From: SZUA-365 sp034002405
Lineage (GTDB): Bacteria > Bacteroidota > Ignavibacteria > SZUA-365
Assembly: GCA_034002405.1 (NCBI GenBank)
Contig: JAVFAS010000009.1
Span: forward strand, 9,512 to 73,511
Direction: 5' to 3'
Length of the DNA stretch: 64,000 bases
Positions 16,831 to 24,831 of the stretch are shown here, piece by piece. The notes beneath the pieces are model-generated. The model ran no database searches. It was not told where the DNA came from and saw nothing but the letters and a program-made list of their open reading frames with translations. Within the stretch, counting starts at the first letter, position 1. Each line of letters begins with the position of its first letter. A program made the translations under genes and the position numbers.

Positions 16831-17811
16831 TTGAAGCGTATCGTCATGATTTTCACCGGGGGCACGATATCGATGACCCTGGATCCCACCACCGGCGGAG
16901 CGGTACCCTCGCTCAACGGGGATCAAATCCTTGCCCGCGCGGGCGGACTTCGAGACATGGCGGAGATCGAATTCCGGGAATTCGGGAAGTATCCCGGTCC
17001 CCATGTCACCCCCGCGATGATGTTCGAGATTGCCCGACGGGCGGAAGCGGAATGCGCGCGCGACGACGTCGATGGTGTGATCATCACGCACGGGACCGAC
17101 ACGCTCGAGGAGACCGCCTATTTCCTTGATCTGGTGCTGCGCACCGACAAACCCGTGCTGCTCGTGGGATCGATGAATCACAGCGAGGATCCGGAGTGGG
17201 ACGGACCCGCCAATATGCGCGACGCAATGCTCGTCATCCTCTCCGGGCAGTTTCGCGGTCTCGGTGCCCTCGTGTGCCTGAGCGGTGAAATCAATGCCGC
17301 CAGCGAGGTGACCAAGACCCACACGCTGCAGCGGGATACGTTCATGAGTTTTGATTTCGGACCAATAGGTCGGATTTTTGAGGGACGGGCGGTGTTTCTT
17401 CGGAAACCGTATATTCACGACCACCTCGATCTTGCCATTCCGGTCGAGCCCGTGCACATCCTCAAATGTTACGCCGGGATGGATATCGCACCCTTCCGGA
17501 GTTGCATCACCGGTGGTGTCCGGGGACTGGTAGTCGAGGCCATGGGAACGGGCAATGTCCCTCCGTCCGCCTTCGACGGCATCGTCGAAGTTCTCGCCGC
17601 GGATATCCCGGTCGTGCTGGTCTCGCGGTGTCCGCGCGGCGTCACCGACGATGTGTATGGCTACTATGGCGCGGGTCGCAACCTGCATGCCGCGGGGGTG
17701 GTCTTTGCTCCATACCTCAACGGACAGAAGGCGCGGATCAAGCTCATGCTCGCGCTTGCGGCGACGACCGAGCATGCGGTGCTTCGCCGCCTGTTCGAGC
17801 ATCGAGACTGA
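16831..17811 (+). CDS. ansA: type I L-asparaginase
   Basis: Hydrolyses asparagine to aspartate and ammonia. The first catalytic Thr lies in FTGGTISM and the second in THGTDTLEETAYF, both classic asparaginase motifs; the substrate loop GSMNHSEDPEWDGPANMRDA and C-terminal AMGTGNVPP also match. 326 residues, with no signal peptide, so the cytoplasmic type I enzyme is likely. I start at TTG 16831 because GGAG is 6 nt upstream and it places the TGGT motif close to the N-terminus. Frames extending back to 16606 run into the preceding gene. Confidence 0.9.
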   Translation: MKRIVMIFTGGTISMTLDPTTGGAVPSLNGDQILARAGGLRDMAEIEFREFGKYPGPHVTPAMMFEIARRAEAECARDDVDGVIITHGTDTLEETAYFLDLVLRTDKPVLLVGSMNHSEDPEWDGPANMRDAMLVILSGQFRGLGALVCLSGEINAASEVTKTHTLQRDTFMSFDFGPIGRIFEGRAVFLRKPYIHDHLDLAIPVEPVHILKCYAGMDIAPFRSCITGGVRGLVVEAMGTGNVPPSAFDGIVEVLAADIPVVLVSRCPRGVTDDVYGYYGAGRNLHAAGVVFAPYLNGQKARIKLMLALAATTEHAVLRRLFEHRD

Positions 17812-17823
17812 CTCCGGCCGCGT

Positions 17824-17890
17824 GCGACGCGATGCGTCGCGCGCCACCGATCAGGACAGACGGAAACCGCCGGCAGGGAGTCGCCGGCGG
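17824..17890. terminator. paired hairpins between convergent genes
   Basis: Two stems lie between the asparaginase and the DUF4835 gene: GCGACGC-gat-GCGTCGC at 17824-17840, and CCGCCGGC with GCCGGCGG at 17867-17890 around an 8-nt loop. On the minus strand the second stem is followed by TTTCCGTCTG, a modest U-tract, so it probably terminates the minus-strand gene. The first has no T-run. Confidence 0.55.
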
Positions 17891-17925
17891 TGCGATGGAT
17901 CAAATGTTCCAGGGAGATGGAAATG

Positions 17926-18840
17926 TCAGAATGCGCATTGCCGGTAGATCTGTTGTCGGGCGGGGTCGACCTGCGACATCAGGTTCATCAGACGGGGACG
18001 CTGCGCGTACCCTTCGAGCAGTTTGCAGAAGTCACTCGCTTTCGATTCGAGCCACATCGTCAGCAGCAGCGAGCGCGCATTGGAACGCGCGAGAATATCC
18101 CCGACGAGTTCGATGGATTTCGCGATGGCCTTCTGCGCCATTTCCTTGTCGGTTTCGATGAAATCGATACCCTCGTAGAAATACCAGTACATCGCTTCGC
18201 GGAATTTTTCGTATTGCGCGTTGAGCAACTCGGAGACCAGGTTCATCCTGCTGTATTGATTGCTCTGTCCCTGCCACTCCTGCGCTTGCCGCGAGGTCTG
18301 CGAGCGCTGCGCGATGGTGAGGGCGCGCGAGTAGTACGGGGTCCCCATCAGCGGTTCGTAGCTGTCGAAGTCCATGCCGAGAACGACGTACATGTAAAAG
18401 TCGATCAGACTCGTGATTTCGTTGTACTGGTATTCGTCATGGACGAAGGGTGTGCCCTTGATATAGCTGAACGACCATTTCGCATCCATCACCCGGAAGG
18501 TGAGGGACGTCAGCTGCGTGGGCCGCCCGTCCTTCCACGTGCGGCGCTGCGCGTCAACCACGAGCTGCGCGCTGAATTCCCCGGCATCCGTTCCCGAGAG
18601 AAAATTGATGCTCATACGGACGGGGATGCGGTCGCCGTAGAACTCGACGTCGCACCAGCGATGGTCGTTGACGTAGGTTTTCAGCTTCTGCTCGAAATCC
18701 GCGAGATAATCCTTTTGCGATGGGGTGAGGATATCCATCGTCACCTCGGTCGTCAACTCGATTTCCTGGGCGGCGGCGGGGACGGCCAGGGCGAGGACGA
18801 GGGAGATGCCCGCGACGAATCCGGCAATGCATTTCAACAT
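17926..18840 (-). CDS. DUF4835-family exported protein
   Basis: A 304-residue exported protein of the DUF4835 family, which is characteristic of Bacteroidota and relatives and of unknown function. A signal peptide (MLKCIAGFVAGISLVLALAV, cleaved after AAA) precedes the mature protein. Recognisable blocks are TPSQKDYLADFEQKLKTYVN, MDFDSYEPLMGTPYYSRAL and QGQSNQYSRMNLVSELLN. Members lie near outer-membrane and gliding/secretion genes. A promoter-like TTGCCG-17-TATCTT sequence lies upstream on the same strand, inside the neighbouring gene's 5' end. The ATG at 18840 has no evident Shine-Dalgarno sequence. Confidence 0.85.
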   Translation of the reverse strand: MLKCIAGFVAGISLVLALAVPAAAQEIELTTEVTMDILTPSQKDYLADFEQKLKTYVNDHRWCDVEFYGDRIPVRMSINFLSGTDAGEFSAQLVVDAQRRTWKDGRPTQLTSLTFRVMDAKWSFSYIKGTPFVHDEYQYNEITSLIDFYMYVVLGMDFDSYEPLMGTPYYSRALTIAQRSQTSRQAQEWQGQSNQYSRMNLVSELLNAQYEKFREAMYWYFYEGIDFIETDKEMAQKAIAKSIELVGDILARSNARSLLLTMWLESKASDFCKLLEGYAQRPRLMNLMSQVDPARQQIYRQCAF

Positions 18841-18852
18841 GGGAGAACTGTC

Positions 18853-19731
18853 ATGGTAATGAGTTATCATCCGCACAAGATAGAAAAATCGCTCAGGCAC
18901 GGCAAGGCAATGTGCGTGACCTGCCTGACGCTCTGCCTGTTGGGACAGGTCGCGCTGGCGCGCCTCCACGCAGGGACGATCGACGGTGGCGAAATCCACG
19001 AACGCGGCGCGCGTGCCGCGGGGATGGGCGGTGTGAGCGCCGCGCTTCCGGTGCCGGAAGCGGGCATGGCATGGAATCCGGCCATGCTCGCCGGATCCGC
19101 GGGTGGTGGCGTGCTGGGCTGGACACCGGCGCGTTTCGGTCTGCACGAGCTCGGCACCGCGGCGGTTGCCTGGGCGCAACCATTCGGCGCGATAACGGTG
19201 GCGATGGATCTGCGGCGTTACGGTGCCGAAACCTACGCCGAACATCGTCTGGGCGCGAGCGTGGCGACACACATCGGCACACGGCTCTCCGGCGGGATCC
19301 GCGTTTCCCTGCTGCATATCGGCATCGCGCGGTACGGATCGACGCTCCTTCCGATCATCGACGCTGGCGCCGGCCTCGCGGTGACCGAGGAAATCCGTGT
19401 CGGAGTCGTCGGGGCCGTGCTCAATACCCCGACACTGTCCGGTGACGAACGGATTCCCACACGATGCGCCGCGGGCCTGTCGTGGACACATGCGGGGATG
19501 CTCGTGGCGCTCGACCTGGAGAAGGAGACGCGGCATGATGTGAACCTGCGGGTCGGAACGGAGTGGACCCTGCTCGGGGTGCTTGCGTTGCGCTGCGGCA
19601 TGTCGACGATCAGCCGGCAATGGACCGCGGGAATCGGGTTCGCGTACGGTGTCTTCCGCATCGACTATGGGCTGGCGATCCACAGCGAACTGGGCGTCAC
19701 GCATACCGCCGGCATTGGATTCGCACCGTGA
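18853..19731 (+). CDS. PorV/UPF0164-like outer-membrane beta-barrel protein
   Basis: A probable outer-membrane barrel of about 292 residues. The N-terminal motif RAAGMGGVSAALPVPEAGMAWNPAML resembles the ARxxGMGGAxxAxxxxxxAxxxNPAxL start of PorV/FadL-like barrels, and the rest alternates in amphipathic strands ending in HTAGIGFAP. Two starts are possible. ATG 18853 has GGGAGA 6 nt upstream. ATG 18910 would give a compact signal peptide (MCVTCLTLCLLGQVALA) and would free the divergent promoter. The start codons of this gene and the DUF4835 gene are only 12 bp apart. Confidence 0.7.
   Translation: MVMSYHPHKIEKSLRHGKAMCVTCLTLCLLGQVALARLHAGTIDGGEIHERGARAAGMGGVSAALPVPEAGMAWNPAMLAGSAGGGVLGWTPARFGLHELGTAAVAWAQPFGAITVAMDLRRYGAETYAEHRLGASVATHIGTRLSGGIRVSLLHIGIARYGSTLLPIIDAGAGLAVTEEIRVGVVGAVLNTPTLSGDERIPTRCAAGLSWTHAGMLVALDLEKETRHDVNLRVGTEWTLLGVLALRCGMSTISRQWTAGIGFAYGVFRIDYGLAIHSELGVTHTAGIGFAP
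18877..18905 (-). promoter_or_regulatory. promoter for the DUF4835 gene, inside the divergent coding region
   Basis: On the minus strand TTGCCG, 17 nt, TATCTT, ending 36 nt before the DUF4835 ATG. It overlaps the first codons of the plus-strand gene if that gene starts at 18853. Confidence 0.5.
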
Positions 19732-19820
19732 TGCAGTGTATTTTGAATGTTCCACCGTTCCTCGGCTGTGCATGGCGGCAGCGGAGGAATGTCCCGCGGA
19801 ATCATGGAAGAGGAGATCGC

Positions 19821-20603
19821 ATGGATTTCAACAATATTCTCGTCGAAACCACGGACCGGATCGCGGTCATCACGCTCAACCGGCCGGACAAACTCAACGC
19901 GCTCAACCACGACACGCTCGTGGAGTTGGGCGCGGCCATGGACGATGTCAACGCGCGGGCGGATGTCGATGTGATCATCATCACCGGAGCGGGGGAGAAA
20001 GCCTTCGTCGCCGGGGCCGACATCAAGGAGCTGTCCGCACAGGATGCCGTCGCCGGGCAGCGTTTCGCCCTGTTCGGGCAGGAGGTCTTTCTTCGCATCG
20101 AACAATCCGCCAAGCCCGTGATCGCGGCGGTCAATGGGTTCGCCCTCGGAGGCGGATGCGAACTCGCGCTGGCCTGCCACATCCGTATCGCGACGGAAAA
20201 CGCAAAATTCGGACAGCCGGAGGTGAATCTCGGCGTGATACCCGGCTATGGCGGCACGCAGCGCCTGGCACGTGTGATCGGACCGGGACGGGCCGCGGAG
20301 CTGATCTTGACCGGGGACATGGTCGACGCCGCGGAAGCGCATCGTATCGGGCTTGTCAATGCGGTGGTGCCCCGTGGCGAGGCGCGGCAGCATGCCGTGG
20401 CCATGGCCGCGAAGATCTCCGCCAAGGGCCAACCCGCGGTACGCCTGGCACTGCAGGCATTGCGGTGCGTCCCCCAGATGGGTCTCCGTGAAGGACTCGC
20501 CACCGAAGCCGCGTTGTTTGGCATTGCCTGTGGCACGGAAGATTTCCGGGAGGGAACCACGGCCTTTCTCGAGAAAAGACCGCCTGCGTTCACCGGACGA
20601 TGA
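19821..20603 (+). CDS. enoyl-CoA hydratase/isomerase family protein (crotonase)
   Basis: Hydrates trans-2-enoyl-CoA in fatty-acid beta-oxidation or a related acyl-CoA pathway. The oxyanion-hole regions KAFVAGADIKEL and GFALGGGCELALAC are intact, and both catalytic glutamates are present (Glu114 and Glu134, the usual 20 apart), followed by VIPGYGGTQRLARVIG. This favours true hydratase activity. 260 residues. The ATG at 19821 has AGAGGAG 6 nt upstream. A possible -10 TATTTT lies near 19740. The gene overlaps the next by ATGA. No other beta-oxidation gene is nearby. Confidence 0.92.
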   Translation: MDFNNILVETTDRIAVITLNRPDKLNALNHDTLVELGAAMDDVNARADVDVIIITGAGEKAFVAGADIKELSAQDAVAGQRFALFGQEVFLRIEQSAKPVIAAVNGFALGGGCELALACHIRIATENAKFGQPEVNLGVIPGYGGTQRLARVIGPGRAAELILTGDMVDAAEAHRIGLVNAVVPRGEARQHAVAMAAKISAKGQPAVRLALQALRCVPQMGLREGLATEAALFGIACGTEDFREGTTAFLEKRPPAFTGR

Positions 20604-21724
20604 GCAGTCGCCATTTCGATCCAGAGGAACGGGAACGGGTGTATGCGCTGCTGGCGGAAGACGAACGCAATGACCGCGGTGTGCGGCGGCGATTGTGGAT
20701 CGCCGGAATCCTCGCGACACTGATCGTCACGCTCTTCGTCGCCGATCGGTATGTCACCCTGGTGCAACCGAATATCGAGCGCATGCAGGTCCGCCGCGAC
20801 CTCCAGTCGGTCAAGACGCTCGAGGCCGATGTGCGCGAGGTTCTCGAGAGCTACGGGATCATACCGGAATGGGTGCGTGAAAAAGCGGTGGAATTCGGCG
20901 CCGTCGGTCATGTACGGGATCTCTGGCTGGTGCAGCTGCCGAAGGATCTCCCCGTCGCATCGGTCAATGCCGACCTCAAGGCGATCGTCGCGGAGTATGG
21001 CGGGAAGGCGTTCGCGGTAGAAAACGCCCGTCTCGGGGAAGTCGCCCTGCATATCACCTTCCGGGGCAAAATCCGCTACTCGCTGCTGTTTACCCTTTCG
21101 GGTGATGTCCGCCGCGCGAGCGGGCGCATTGTGCTGCTCGTCGACGGACTCGACGAGGCACCGGAAGATGAGATCCAGACCTACCTTTCCAGCAGCGAAC
21201 CGGTCGCCTGTGTGCTCGAGCCGACCAAGGACAATGTCGCATTGCACACGCGCCTGCGCGAGGCGGGGAAGGAGGTGGTGCTGCATCTGCATTTCCAGCC
21301 CACGGCTGTCAACGATTCGCGCTTTTCGCTTTCGGAGGATCTCGATACCGAGACACTCGCGTCGCATCTTCGGTACATCATCCGGAATTATCCCGGTACG
21401 CGGCATTACTATGTCACATCCGAACGCGCGATGGGAATGTACCTCCGCGAGGTCGACGCGCTGATGAAGTCCCAGGGCTATATCCCGCTCGAGAGTTCGG
21501 TGCTCTCCTATCTCGATCGCAGCGCCCAGGAACATGTCATCATCGCGCGCATGAACGACCTGGCGGCCATCGCGATGCGCGAGGGCACGGCGATCGGACT
21601 GGTGGAATTGCGTGACGGCGTCATGTCCTTTCTCGACCGCGAGATCAGCCGGCTCCGAAAGCGCGGGCATGACTTCGTACCGCTCCGCGGCGTTCTCACC
21701 GGTGGCGCGGAGAAATCCCCTTGA
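20600..21724 (+). CDS. membrane-anchored divergent polysaccharide deacetylase (YibQ-like)
   Basis: An N-in single-pass protein: helix at about 31-48 (LWIAGILATLIVTLFVADRY), a helical linker, then a divergent polysaccharide deacetylase (NodB-fold) domain from about residue 170. RIVLLVDGLDEAPEDEIQ and EVVLHLHFQP correspond to the first strands, and NYPGTRHYYVTSERAMGMY to the GVNNHMGS segment of the family, though here that motif is eroded. The canonical Asp-His-His zinc site is therefore doubtful and catalysis uncertain. 374 residues. Start overlaps the crotonase stop. Confidence 0.72.
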   Translation: MSSRHFDPEERERVYALLAEDERNDRGVRRRLWIAGILATLIVTLFVADRYVTLVQPNIERMQVRRDLQSVKTLEADVREVLESYGIIPEWVREKAVEFGAVGHVRDLWLVQLPKDLPVASVNADLKAIVAEYGGKAFAVENARLGEVALHITFRGKIRYSLLFTLSGDVRRASGRIVLLVDGLDEAPEDEIQTYLSSSEPVACVLEPTKDNVALHTRLREAGKEVVLHLHFQPTAVNDSRFSLSEDLDTETLASHLRYIIRNYPGTRHYYVTSERAMGMYLREVDALMKSQGYIPLESSVLSYLDRSAQEHVIIARMNDLAAIAMREGTAIGLVELRDGVMSFLDREISRLRKRGHDFVPLRGVLTGGAEKSP

Positions 21725-21749
21725 TCCGTTTCCCGCGCACCCCTACTTT
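21721..21749 (+). promoter_or_regulatory. sigma-70-like promoter, TTGATC / TACTTT
   Basis: TTGATC, 17 nt, TACTTT. The -35 box contains the stop codon of the upstream deacetylase gene, and the -10 ends 37 nt before the next ATG. Confidence 0.6.
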
Positions 21750-21786
21750 CAAGTTTTCCGAAACTTCGCGAACTCAAGGAAACGCA

Positions 21787-22506
21787 ATGTCCGCCATCCG
21801 TCGCTTCACGTTGATTCTTCTTCTCGTTCTCCCGTTCGCCGGCGTGAGCCTCCGGGCACAGACCGTACCGGCCGCGGGGGGACTCATTCCCGACGTGATG
21901 CTCTCGTCGGAATCCCCTGGCGGGAAATCCGGTTTTCTCGGTGTATTGTATTCCCTGGCGATTCCGGGCATGGGCGAGCTGTATGCCGGACGCTTCGACC
22001 GGGGGAAGTACCCCTTCATCACCGAAATCGCCTTGTGGACCGGCGCGCTCGGCATGGACGCGTACGGCGACTGGGTGCGCGATGACGCACGGATCTACGC
22101 GCAGCGACATGCCGGCATCGATCCGGCGGGAAAGGATGATGGTTTCTGGGTGAACATCGAGAATTACCGGGATATTCACGACTACAACAACCAGAGACTC
22201 ATCGAACGCCGGACAGATGATCTGTATCCCGATGAGGCCGCCTGGCGCTGGGCGTGGGACTCCGAGGAGAGCCGCAGCGCATACAAGGACCAGCGCATCC
22301 ACGCCGACGAGATGCACAACGCCGTGACGTTCTTTGTCCTTGGCATGGTCGCCAACCGCGTCTGGAGTGCCATCCAGGCCGCCTCCGCCGTCCGGCAGCA
22401 CAACGCCTCGCTCGGCGAGCGCCTCGGCACCCTCCCGTCGATGGAGCCGAGACTGCGCTCCCACGCCGGCCGGGTGGACGGAATCGAGTTCCGATTCAGC
22501 TGGTAA
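21787..22506 (+). CDS. exported DUF5683-like membrane protein
   Basis: A 239-residue protein with a signal peptide (MSAIRRFTLILLLVLPFAG, then LRA-Q). The hydrophobic motif LYSLAIPGMGELYAGRFDRGKYPFI resembles the SxxxPGxGxxYxGxxxxG block of DUF5683 and related membrane proteins of Bacteroidota. A second hydrophobic stretch, HNAVTFFVLGMVANRVWSAI, follows near residue 180. The function is unknown; it is probably envelope-located. The ATG at 21787 has AAGGA 6 nt upstream and its own promoter. Confidence 0.65.
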   Translation: MSAIRRFTLILLLVLPFAGVSLRAQTVPAAGGLIPDVMLSSESPGGKSGFLGVLYSLAIPGMGELYAGRFDRGKYPFITEIALWTGALGMDAYGDWVRDDARIYAQRHAGIDPAGKDDGFWVNIENYRDIHDYNNQRLIERRTDDLYPDEAAWRWAWDSEESRSAYKDQRIHADEMHNAVTFFVLGMVANRVWSAIQAASAVRQHNASLGERLGTLPSMEPRLRSHAGRVDGIEFRFSW

Positions 22507-22626
22507 TCACATCACAATTCCGCGCGGCGCCCTAGGGAGTCGCTCGCGGATCAACGCATCTGGCACGCCGGAACGGGGAGATTTTTTTCTGGCGGCTGTA
22601 ACAATTCCATGGTTTGTTCGTAGAAA

Positions 22627-22660
22627 TCGACCGATCAGTCGAATTACTGACTTGAGAGTC
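22627..22660. promoter_or_regulatory. tandem TetR-type operator sites
   Basis: TCGACCGATCAGTCGA (22627-22642) is a 16-bp palindrome with one mismatched pair. A second site, GACTTGAGAGTC (22649-22660), shares the half-sites GAC[CT]-N4-AGTC. The two sites are exactly 20 bp apart, two helical turns, so dimers would bind the same face. They lie 42-75 nt ahead of the TetR gene that heads the efflux operon, which suggests autorepression. Confidence 0.6.
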
Positions 22661-22701
22661 GAAACGGGAACCGAGTGGTCGGTTCCGTCTGTTCACCCAT
22701 C

Positions 22702-23388
22702 ATGGAAAACGGTAACACACAGCTCAGCAGAAAGGAACGCGAACGCCTCTACAAGCGCCAGGAGATCATTGTCGCGGCGCGTGCGGTGTTCGCCATCCGC
22801 GGGTTCGCGGCCGCCACGCTCGACGAGATCGCCGAGCGCGCCGAATTCGGCAAGGGAACGCTCTACAGTTATTTCGAGAGCAAGGAGGAACTGTTCGAGA
22901 CCGTGATCGCGGACATTTTCGACGAGTTTGTCAGCATCGCGGCCGATTCCTTCTCCGCGCCCGCCCGCGGATTGGAGGAGCGGTACATGACCTTCGCGCG
23001 GGACGTTCTCCGGCATCTGTTCGAGCACTACGGCATCTATTTTCTCATGGTCAGCGAGATGCACAAGATGCACCATCAATCCCATTTCGCGACGATCTTC
23101 CCCGACCTGCTGCTCATCCTCGCCGAGCCATTCAAGGACGCGATGCCGAAGCGCATCCAGCGGGATCTTCCGCCCGAGCAGCTCGGATTCATGTTCCTGA
23201 CCATGCTGCTCTCGCTGTTCCGTTCCTCGATGCATTTTCTCGGCGTGACGCAATGCGCTTCCGCCGGTGCGCCTCTGGAGGTCAGTCCGAAACAGATCGA
23301 CGAGAGCATCGAGCGCTGTCTCCGGACGCTCGAACAGGTATTTTTCCACGGGGTTCTCTCCGTGATCCAACCGAACACAACGAAATGA
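22702..23388 (+). CDS. TetR-family transcriptional regulator of the efflux operon
   Basis: The N-terminal helix-turn-helix spans about residues 20-60: IIVAARAVFAIRGFAAATLDEIAERAEFGKGTLYSYFESKEELF. The remaining 165 residues form the ligand-binding helical domain typical of AcrR/TtgR-like repressors. The gene heads a TetR, TolC, adaptor, RND operon and overlaps the TolC gene as ATGA, so it is probably the local repressor, induced by a pump substrate. I start at ATG 22702; no good Shine-Dalgarno sequence precedes it, and a GTG at 22675 is an alternative. Confidence 0.88.
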   Translation: MENGNTQLSRKERERLYKRQEIIVAARAVFAIRGFAAATLDEIAERAEFGKGTLYSYFESKEELFETVIADIFDEFVSIAADSFSAPARGLEERYMTFARDVLRHLFEHYGIYFLMVSEMHKMHHQSHFATIFPDLLLILAEPFKDAMPKRIQRDLPPEQLGFMFLTMLLSLFRSSMHFLGVTQCASAGAPLEVSPKQIDESIERCLRTLEQVFFHGVLSVIQPNTTK

Positions 23389-24761
23389 AACACAACGCAC
23401 ACAATCATCGGGACTCCCGCATGCGTCTCCGTTCCCTTGCCACCGCCGCCCTGTTGCTGTTATTGACGCCGGTGCTGTCCGCGCAGACACGCACCCTGAC
23501 TCTCGAGGACGCGATCGGTATCGCGGTCGATCGGAACCGCACGTTGGAAACCGCGCGTCTGGAAATGGACAAGGCCGATTACCAGGTCCGCGAGGCCGTG
23601 GGCACGGCACTGCCGAATATCAGCGCGAACGGGACCTATTCGCGCATGCTGAAGAAACCGGTCTTTTTCCTGCCGAAAAAATTCGTTGATCCCGACGCGG
23701 GTGACGGCGTCGTGCCGATCGAGGTGGGGTCCGACAACTCCTACAACTTCGGCTTCGAGGCGACACAAATTCTCTTCAATGCCGCGGTCTTCACCGGCGT
23801 CGGAACGGCGAAAATCTATCAGGACGCGTCCCGGCACCTCTATCGAGACACCTACAACCGTACCGTGTCCGACGTGAAAAAAGCGTTTCATGGTGTCCTC
23901 CTTGCCCGCGAAGTACTGTCACTGATGAACGCGAGCATGAAGAACGCGGAGGAGAATCTCCGGAATGTCGAAATCATGCAGCGGCAGGGGATCGTCTCCG
24001 ACTACGACTATATCCGCGCGCAAGTCCAGGTCGACAACCTGCGACCGCGCGTGATCGAAACCGAGCGCAATGTGGTGCTTGCCGCGAACGGGCTCAAGCT
24101 GTTGCTGAGTCTTCCGCCATCGGAGGAGATCGATGTGAAAGGGCGGCTCGAGTATGTTCCGGTCGAGGATGTGATGATCACGCGGGCTGAGGAACTCGTC
24201 ACCGAGAAGAACGCATCGCTGCGTGCGCTCGAGGACCAGACGCGGGTCAACGAGAAAATCGCCACCATTTATCGTTCCGAGAGTCTTCCCACCCTCGCCG
24301 CCTTCGGCAACTATTCCTGGCAGGCACAGAATGACCTCCTCGGGAAGATCTCGACCAACGATTTCATCGCGACGTCGCAGGTCGGACTGTCGTTGAGCAT
24401 CAATCTTTTCAACGGTCTGCAGACTTCGTCGCGCGTCGGCCAGGCGGAAGTCGACTACCGACAGTCGGTCGAGGAATACACCGCCGCGCGTGATGGCATG
24501 ATCACGATGGCGCAGAACATCCGATACCGTCTCGACGAGGCGCGGCGTCGCATCGAATCGCAGACCCGGACGGTCGAACAAGCCGAAAAGGGGTATCGCA
24601 TCGCGGTCACACGCTACCAGACCGGATCGGGCACGCAGCTCGAGGTCAACGATGCCGATCTGGCCCTGCTCCAGGCGCGTGTCAACCGGGTGCAGGCCAT
24701 CTACGATTACGCGGTGGCCGCGGCCGATCTCGAACAACTGCTCAGCGTGCATCAGCCGTGA
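23385..24761 (+). CDS. TolC-family outer-membrane efflux protein
   Basis: Outer-membrane channel of the tripartite pump. A signal peptide ends LLLLLTPVLSAQ, then two OEP repeats follow (TLTLEDAIGIAVDRNRTLETARLEMDKADYQVREAVGTALPNISANG-type start near residue 40, a second helical hairpin from about 170, and SESLPTLAAFGNYSW in the second barrel segment). 458 residues from ATG 23385, which overlaps the TetR stop; ATG 23421 would give a tighter signal peptide. The next gene encodes the adaptor. Confidence 0.9.
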   Translation: MKHNAHNHRDSRMRLRSLATAALLLLLTPVLSAQTRTLTLEDAIGIAVDRNRTLETARLEMDKADYQVREAVGTALPNISANGTYSRMLKKPVFFLPKKFVDPDAGDGVVPIEVGSDNSYNFGFEATQILFNAAVFTGVGTAKIYQDASRHLYRDTYNRTVSDVKKAFHGVLLAREVLSLMNASMKNAEENLRNVEIMQRQGIVSDYDYIRAQVQVDNLRPRVIETERNVVLAANGLKLLLSLPPSEEIDVKGRLEYVPVEDVMITRAEELVTEKNASLRALEDQTRVNEKIATIYRSESLPTLAAFGNYSWQAQNDLLGKISTNDFIATSQVGLSLSINLFNGLQTSSRVGQAEVDYRQSVEEYTAARDGMITMAQNIRYRLDEARRRIESQTRTVEQAEKGYRIAVTRYQTGSGTQLEVNDADLALLQARVNRVQAIYDYAVAAADLEQLLSVHQP

Positions 24762-24831
24762 GCGGAATATCAGCGTGCACACTCCGAATATCCGAAATCG
24801 AAAGAAACACCATAGCCTGATGAGAACAGCA

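Noticed and set aside
17890..18852. 5' half of a long plus-strand frame that continues into the outer-membrane gene
   Set aside because: This half is antisense to the DUF4835 gene; the real plus-strand gene starts near 18853 or 18910.
18841..19773. N-terminal extension of the DUF4835 frame
   Set aside because: The frame stays open to 19773, but that part is antisense to the outer-membrane gene and lacks a signal peptide; the gene starts at 18840.
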